Assembly: GCA_039194995.1 (NCBI GenBank)
Contig: JBCCVR010000001.1
Coordinates: 56,291 to 120,290 of the forward strand
DNA: 64,000 bases
Source: CCY15215 sp039194995
GTDB lineage: Bacteria > Cyanobacteriota > Cyanobacteriia > Cyanobacteriales > Spirulinaceae
Reading direction: 5' to 3'
The notes beneath the pieces are model-generated. The model worked only from the letters and a program-made list of their open reading frames with translations, had not been told where the DNA came from and ran no database searches. Of this stretch, positions 60,484-64,000 are shown one piece after another (position 1 is the stretch's first letter; each line of letters starts with the position of its first letter). Both the position numbers and the translations under genes were made by a program.

Positions 60484-60489
60484 AGCTTT

Positions 60490-60515
60490 GTTGCCTGTTG
60501 CCTATTGCCTAATCC
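60490..60515 (-). repeat. TTGCCTA-type heptamer repeat before mltG
   Basis: TTGCCTG, TTGCCTA, TTGCCTA and ATCCCTA units, 6 bases from the mltG start codon. Variant of the array family. Confidence 0.65.
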
Positions 60516-61088
60516 CTAATTTTCGCGATCGAGTTCTCGTACGAGAATCTCTTGCAGTTGGGGTTGGATGTTTTGTAATTCTTCGAGGGAAAGAATTGCT
60601 ACATTGCCCTCGGGGGTTTGTCTGGCGAATAAGAGAAGAGGATCGAGGGGGGTGTAAATTTCATACTCTTGTTCTTGATGGTAAAAATGGGTCAAAAATT
60701 GAAATTGTTCTGATTCTAAGGTATCGTCTTCTGTTTCGATTTCTAACGTTAAGATGTCGTCTTCATCGGGTTCGGGTAATTCTCCCGATACCGTAAGGGT
60801 ATAGGCTGCCCGTTCGAGGGTGAGGTTTTGCTCGGCCAGAACGGCTTTAGCATCCTCAAAAATGCGATCGATTTCTCGATTATCTTCTACCCAAGTGGCT
60901 GCCGCATCATCGCGATCGCTCTCCCAAGCGATAATGGTGATGGGAATATCGAGGGGAAGGAGCAAAAAATAAGTCGTTCCTGCTTGAGTAAAAGAATGCT
61001 CGATGGAACAGGGCAGGCTTTGTCCGACTTCATCAGTCAGAGTAATGCTGCGGGGGGGATCGGAACTATTGTTAGGGAAAGATGGCAT
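60516..61088 (-). CDS. DUF3727 (DUF1292-like) protein
   Basis: A 190-residue soluble protein of the cyanobacterial DUF3727 family. Two similar beta-rich halves (RSITLTDEVGQSLPCSIEHS, TYFLLLPLDIPITIIAWESD and ILTLEIETEDDTLESEQFQF, EYEIYTPLDPLLLFARQTPE) contain DUF1292-like motifs. Function unknown. It is next to mltG and the LCP gene, hinting at a cell-envelope link, by position only. Confidence 0.88.
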   Translation of the reverse strand: MPSFPNNSSDPPRSITLTDEVGQSLPCSIEHSFTQAGTTYFLLLPLDIPITIIAWESDRDDAAATWVEDNREIDRIFEDAKAVLAEQNLTLERAAYTLTVSGELPEPDEDDILTLEIETEDDTLESEQFQFLTHFYHQEQEYEIYTPLDPLLLFARQTPEGNVAILSLEELQNIQPQLQEILVRELDREN

Positions 61089-61091
61089 ATG

Positions 61092-61142
61092 CGGTTATCA
61101 GTTAGCAGCAATCGGTTATCAGTTATCAATTATCAATTATTA
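61092..61142 (-). repeat. Heptamer array upstream of the DUF3727 gene
   Basis: GGTTATC, AGTTAGC, GGTTATC, AGTTATC and AATTATC units run from 4 bases beyond the start codon toward the end of the LCP gene (61147), filling the gap. Confidence 0.75.
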
Positions 61143-61146
61143 ACTC

Positions 61147-62580
61147 TTAATTATCCATCCAGCGATCGCTACTTTCCTGCAAGCGATACCAATCGTTGCC
61201 CAATTGAATGGTGATATCCGAGTTTAATTCCCCCGTACTTTCGACGAGGACTTCTCCTAAGCCTAAATCGAACTGAAGCTCTGTCGCACCATGGCGATCG
61301 CCGCGTTGGGCAATAATACGGGTCTCTCCGAGGACATTGGAAACAGAACCGCCGATAAAGAAATTACCATAACCTTGTTCGCGCAACATTTGTTTGAGGG
61401 CGGCGATCGCTTCCGGGTTGCCCGTGCTGTCTTGAATGCCGATTTTGAGGGCGGCTTTGCGGGCGGGAAGAGAATCCGCATATCCTTGGTCGAAATGCCT
61501 GGCCATCATCGTGCGGATGCGGCTGCGACTGGGTACCCAATAGCTGATTTCATTCTCTCCCGTACCGTTAAAATCTCCCGGTAACATGAGCATTTGTACG
61601 TCCTGACGGTTGGTGTGGGCGACAAATCCGGCCAAGGCGGCGATTTCTTCCACGCTGAGATTGGTATCAATGCTGGATTTGAGCACCTGAATGACATCGG
61701 GCACCCGTAAGAGGGTTGCGGGTCTGAGGGTTTGTTCGACGACCGCCCGCATTAGGGTTTGCTGGCGTTGCACCCGACCGATATCCCCGTAGCGATCGTA
61801 GCGGAAGCGCAGAAATTGCATGGATTTCTCGCCGTCGAGATGCTGTTCTCCTTGCTTGAGATCGATATAAAGATGTTGGCTGTGGTCGGTATACTTCATA
61901 TTTTTGGGAACGTTGACCGTTACACCCCCCAAAGCATCAATGAGTTTCTCGACGGCTTGGACGTTAACGCGGACGTAGCGATCGATGGGAACGTCTTCTA
62001 AGAGATTGCTGATAGTCCTTGCACTCAATGCGGCACCGCCATAGTAGTTGGCTGCATTTATTTTCATTTCCCCATGCCCGTCGATAATCGTGCGAGTATC
62101 CCGGGGAATGGAAAGCACCGAGAGCTTGTAATTATCAGGATCGAAACGCACCAAGAGCATACTATCCGTCAAGCCTTCAAAGGAATCGACGAGGGCATGA
62201 TAACCCAAGTTATCTTGAGGGGGATCGTCCAAATCCGACGTTAAAACTTTCGTTCCCAGTACAAGTATATTAACCGGGCGGGTCAGTTTGGGAAAGCGCA
62301 GGGATTGAGAGGCGATCGCTTCTTTTTGATTGAAGATTGCTGCCTCTTCGGGACTGAGGAGGACTTGGCGCAGGGGGGTAGCCGAGAGAGAGACTGCCAA
62401 AATTGCCCCAGCCGTGGCGGAAACGATGCCGACTGCCGTTAAGCCCAACCAAACCCAGAGCCAATGAGCGCTTTTTTGCTGAACCTTGCGCTTTTTGACT
62501 TTGCGGACTTGAGGCGATCCTTGGGGATAGCGACGAGAGTTGGGCTTTAACTTTCTTTTCACTGACACGGGTTTCCTCAT
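61147..62580 (-). CDS. LytR-CpsA-Psr family protein
   Basis: A 477-residue LCP transferase. A basic cytoplasmic N-terminus and one helix (LGLTAVGIVSATAGAILAVS) precede the LCP domain (about 100-260: DSMLLVRFDPDNYKLSVLSI, PRDTRTII, DALGGVTVNVPKNM, HLDGEKSMQFLRFRYDRYGD) with its conserved Arg and Asp residues, and a LytR_C domain at the end (KIGIQDSTGNPEAIAALKQM). Such enzymes attach polymers from undecaprenyl carriers to peptidoglycan. Confidence 0.93.
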   Translation of the reverse strand: MRKPVSVKRKLKPNSRRYPQGSPQVRKVKKRKVQQKSAHWLWVWLGLTAVGIVSATAGAILAVSLSATPLRQVLLSPEEAAIFNQKEAIASQSLRFPKLTRPVNILVLGTKVLTSDLDDPPQDNLGYHALVDSFEGLTDSMLLVRFDPDNYKLSVLSIPRDTRTIIDGHGEMKINAANYYGGAALSARTISNLLEDVPIDRYVRVNVQAVEKLIDALGGVTVNVPKNMKYTDHSQHLYIDLKQGEQHLDGEKSMQFLRFRYDRYGDIGRVQRQQTLMRAVVEQTLRPATLLRVPDVIQVLKSSIDTNLSVEEIAALAGFVAHTNRQDVQMLMLPGDFNGTGENEISYWVPSRSRIRTMMARHFDQGYADSLPARKAALKIGIQDSTGNPEAIAALKQMLREQGYGNFFIGGSVSNVLGETRIIAQRGDRHGATELQFDLGLGEVLVESTGELNSDITIQLGNDWYRLQESSDRWMDN

Positions 62581-62705
62581 GCGGCAAAAATGAGCGATCG
62601 ACTTTGATTGTAAACCGTTCGTTCACTTTACGGTTTTACCGGGACGCTTCGCAATTCTTTACGCCTCGGGGATAGCGATTCCGGTTGAATTTCCTAAATT
62701 CAACT

Positions 62706-63077
62706 TTAATTTAGATGTTTCCGGACAATTTTTTCAGCAATTTGACTCGCCCCCGAAACCGCGATCGCTTGATGGCGAAACAGGCGAAACATCAAGACCA
62801 AACAAGTCAGGAAATAACCCGATCCCACCAAACTATTGAGAAATAGCAGGCGAAAGTGCAAAATTTCCGAGGTTTGCAGGCTTCCCAAGGCTAGCAGCCC
62901 GTAAGCAAGCAACCAACCGATCGCTAGGGTAATCGCTAAACGGCAAATTTTTCGCTCCCTCGGAGTGCCGCGATCGCTCTTCAACGTCCAAAGGGCGGGC
63001 AAAACCCCAAAAACAGGGACGAGATAGAGATATTCTTGCAGTCGTTGGAAGGGTTTTTCGTAAAATGGATCGTTCAT
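62706..63077 (-). CDS. Hypothetical three-helix membrane protein
   Basis: A 123-residue protein with hydrophobic segments YLYLVPVFGVLPALW, ICRLAITLAIGWLLAYGLLA and LVGSGYFLTCLVLMFRLF, separated by charged loops (KSDRGTPRERK). No known domain is evident to me, though its conserved look and length suggest a real gene. It lies upstream of the LCP gene on the same strand (125-bp gap), and divergent from the methyltransferase. Confidence 0.75.
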   Translation of the reverse strand: MNDPFYEKPFQRLQEYLYLVPVFGVLPALWTLKSDRGTPRERKICRLAITLAIGWLLAYGLLALGSLQTSEILHFRLLFLNSLVGSGYFLTCLVLMFRLFRHQAIAVSGASQIAEKIVRKHLN

Positions 63078-63102
63078 GCTAGTAGCAAATAACGGGTAAG
63101 CG

Positions 63103-64000
63103 GTGAATTGGCAACTGAAACCAACCGATGATGGCTCTTTTACATTTTATTCCGAGGAGTTTGCCGAGTGTTTCCATTCCATAAGCGGGGCGCGTCAGGA
63201 AGCAGAATGTAAATATGTCGAACCCTGTCAGTTACGACAAAGGGCGAGGGAGAAGGATTGCTTGCGCTTGCTCGATATTTGCTATGGGTTGGGATATAAC
63301 AGTGCGGCGGCGATCGCGGCAATTTGGTCGGCAAACCCTGCCTGTCGCATCGAACTGATTGCCTTAGAACGAGATATTAGCGTTCCTCAAGCCGCATCCA
63401 GCCAAGGCACGCTTAATTCCTTTTCTTCTCGCGATTTTCCCGTTGCTACCCTTCTCCGTGAATTTGCAGAAACTCAGCAGTTGCGATCGCCGCAATTAAA
63501 GGCCGATTTATACGTGGGGGATGCGCGATCGCACATTCAAAAGGTGGCGCAATTGAGCTTTTTGGCCGATGCAATTTTTCTGGATCCCTTTTCGCCTCCG
63601 AAATGTCCCCAACTCTGGACGGTAGAGTTTTTAGGTTGGGTGGTGCGTTGCCTCCATTCCCGAGGCAGATTGGCGACTTATTCTTGTGCGGCTGCCGTGA
63701 GAACGGCTTTGGGCAAGGCGGGTCTCTCCTTCGGGCCAACCACAGGCGCGGGACGGCGATCGCCTGGAACTATTGCCGCGTTTCCGGCCGAAGAACTCCC
63801 CTCCCTCTCGCAACAGGAACGAGAACATTTACAAACTCGCGCCTCAATTCCCTACTGCGATCCAAACTTAAACAATTCCCCCGCCCAAATTTTACAACAG
63901 CGCCAGCAAGAACAAGACGCAAGCCGTTTAGAATCAACAAGTCGCTGGAAAAAACGCTGGCTGCCGAAAAAAAGCAACTCAGACCCATCCCCCACCCCAA
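63103..64000 (+). CDS. mnmD: MnmD-type tRNA methyltransferase (DUF752), cut by window edge
   Basis: An open frame from GTG at 63103 to the window end (299 codons seen, no stop). An in-frame TAA at 63097 excludes a longer start. It resembles the methyltransferase half of MnmC (DUF752): FYSEEFAECFHSISGARQEA, the SAM-binding CYGLGYNSAAAIAA, ADLYVGDARSHIQKV, and AIFLDPFSPPKCPQLWTVEF. The reaction would finish the mnm5s2U34 wobble modification. The usual FAD-oxidase half of E. coli MnmC is not seen; the tail after ~255 codons is a polar stretch (QQRQQEQDASRLESTSRWKK). Confidence 0.85.
   Translation, partial: MNWQLKPTDDGSFTFYSEEFAECFHSISGARQEAECKYVEPCQLRQRAREKDCLRLLDICYGLGYNSAAAIAAIWSANPACRIELIALERDISVPQAASSQGTLNSFSSRDFPVATLLREFAETQQLRSPQLKADLYVGDARSHIQKVAQLSFLADAIFLDPFSPPKCPQLWTVEFLGWVVRCLHSRGRLATYSCAAAVRTALGKAGLSFGPTTGAGRRSPGTIAAFPAEELPSLSQQEREHLQTRASIPYCDPNLNNSPAQILQQRQQEQDASRLESTSRWKKRWLPKKSNSDPSPTP

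Noticed and set aside
1..64000. tRNA or rRNA genes
   Set aside because: I looked for T-loop motifs and paired acceptor stems in the intergenic gaps and found none; a covariance-model scan would be decisive.

Overview
The window is chromosomal DNA from a cyanobacterium. The palindrome GCGATCGC (HIP1) recurs throughout. The genes include the cyanobacterial NDH-1 cluster ndhA-ndhI-ndhG-ndhE, a cytochrome cM-like gene, a TIGR03279-type radical SAM protein, a DUF3727 protein, XisH/XisI and two HpsJ-like genes. HpsJ-like genes, tandem heptamer repeats and a large accessory load suggest a filamentous, non-heterocystous (Oscillatoria-like) organism. That placement is inference; there is no rRNA or tRNA gene to anchor it.

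Layout. 1-5.2 kb: a YqiA-like esterase, a secreted phytase/esterase-like beta-propeller, a five-repeat CRISPR array without cas genes, a Uma2 gene, a 159-bp element with terminal inverted repeats, and a decayed copy of the Uma2 3' end. 5.2-14.2 kb: mostly housekeeping genes (radical SAM, YihY/BrkB, FHA, pgl, HpsJ-like pair, glycosyltransferase, cytM-like, MlaE-like permease). 14.3-17.0 kb: a large stand-alone NACHT NTPase. 17.4-25.3 kb: LD-carboxypeptidase, ndhAIGE, two Uma2 paralogues (one with an in-frame repeat insertion), a nuclease, murG. 25.5-33.3 kb: a six-domain NRPS (A-PCP-C-A-PCP-C) followed 4 bp later by an MFS exporter. 33.3-38.3 kb: glycosyltransferase, ftsH, xisH/xisI, a membrane protein, and a HigBA pair whose toxin is broken. 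38.4-42 kb: a secreted copper-radical oxidase upstream of a Dyp-type peroxidase. 42-49.7 kb: MscS channel, nuclease-like protein, ABC permease, apt, two leucine-rich-repeat proteins, a lipoprotein metallopeptidase. 49.9-64 kb: glycosyltransferase, pentapeptide protein, cysQ-like, PfkB kinase, J-domain protein, RodZ-like protein, proB, a PIN toxin-antitoxin pair, yqeG, mltG, DUF3727, LCP protein, a small membrane protein and an MnmD-type methyltransferase cut by the window edge.

Themes. (1) At eleven genes a degenerate heptamer array (TTATTGG / CAGTTAT type) lies within about 0-13 bases of the start codon. At several of them it joins a pyrimidine-rich tract and a C/G-rich hairpin, and the composite fills the whole gap between two co-directional genes, including two gaps in the ndh operon. 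(2) Paired HIP1 octamers form stems of terminator-like hairpins at three gene ends. (3) The strongest pathway-level candidates are the copper-radical oxidase/Dyp peroxidase pair, the NRPS with an atypical first adenylation domain and a terminal condensation domain, and the stand-alone NACHT protein. None could be confirmed by database search here.
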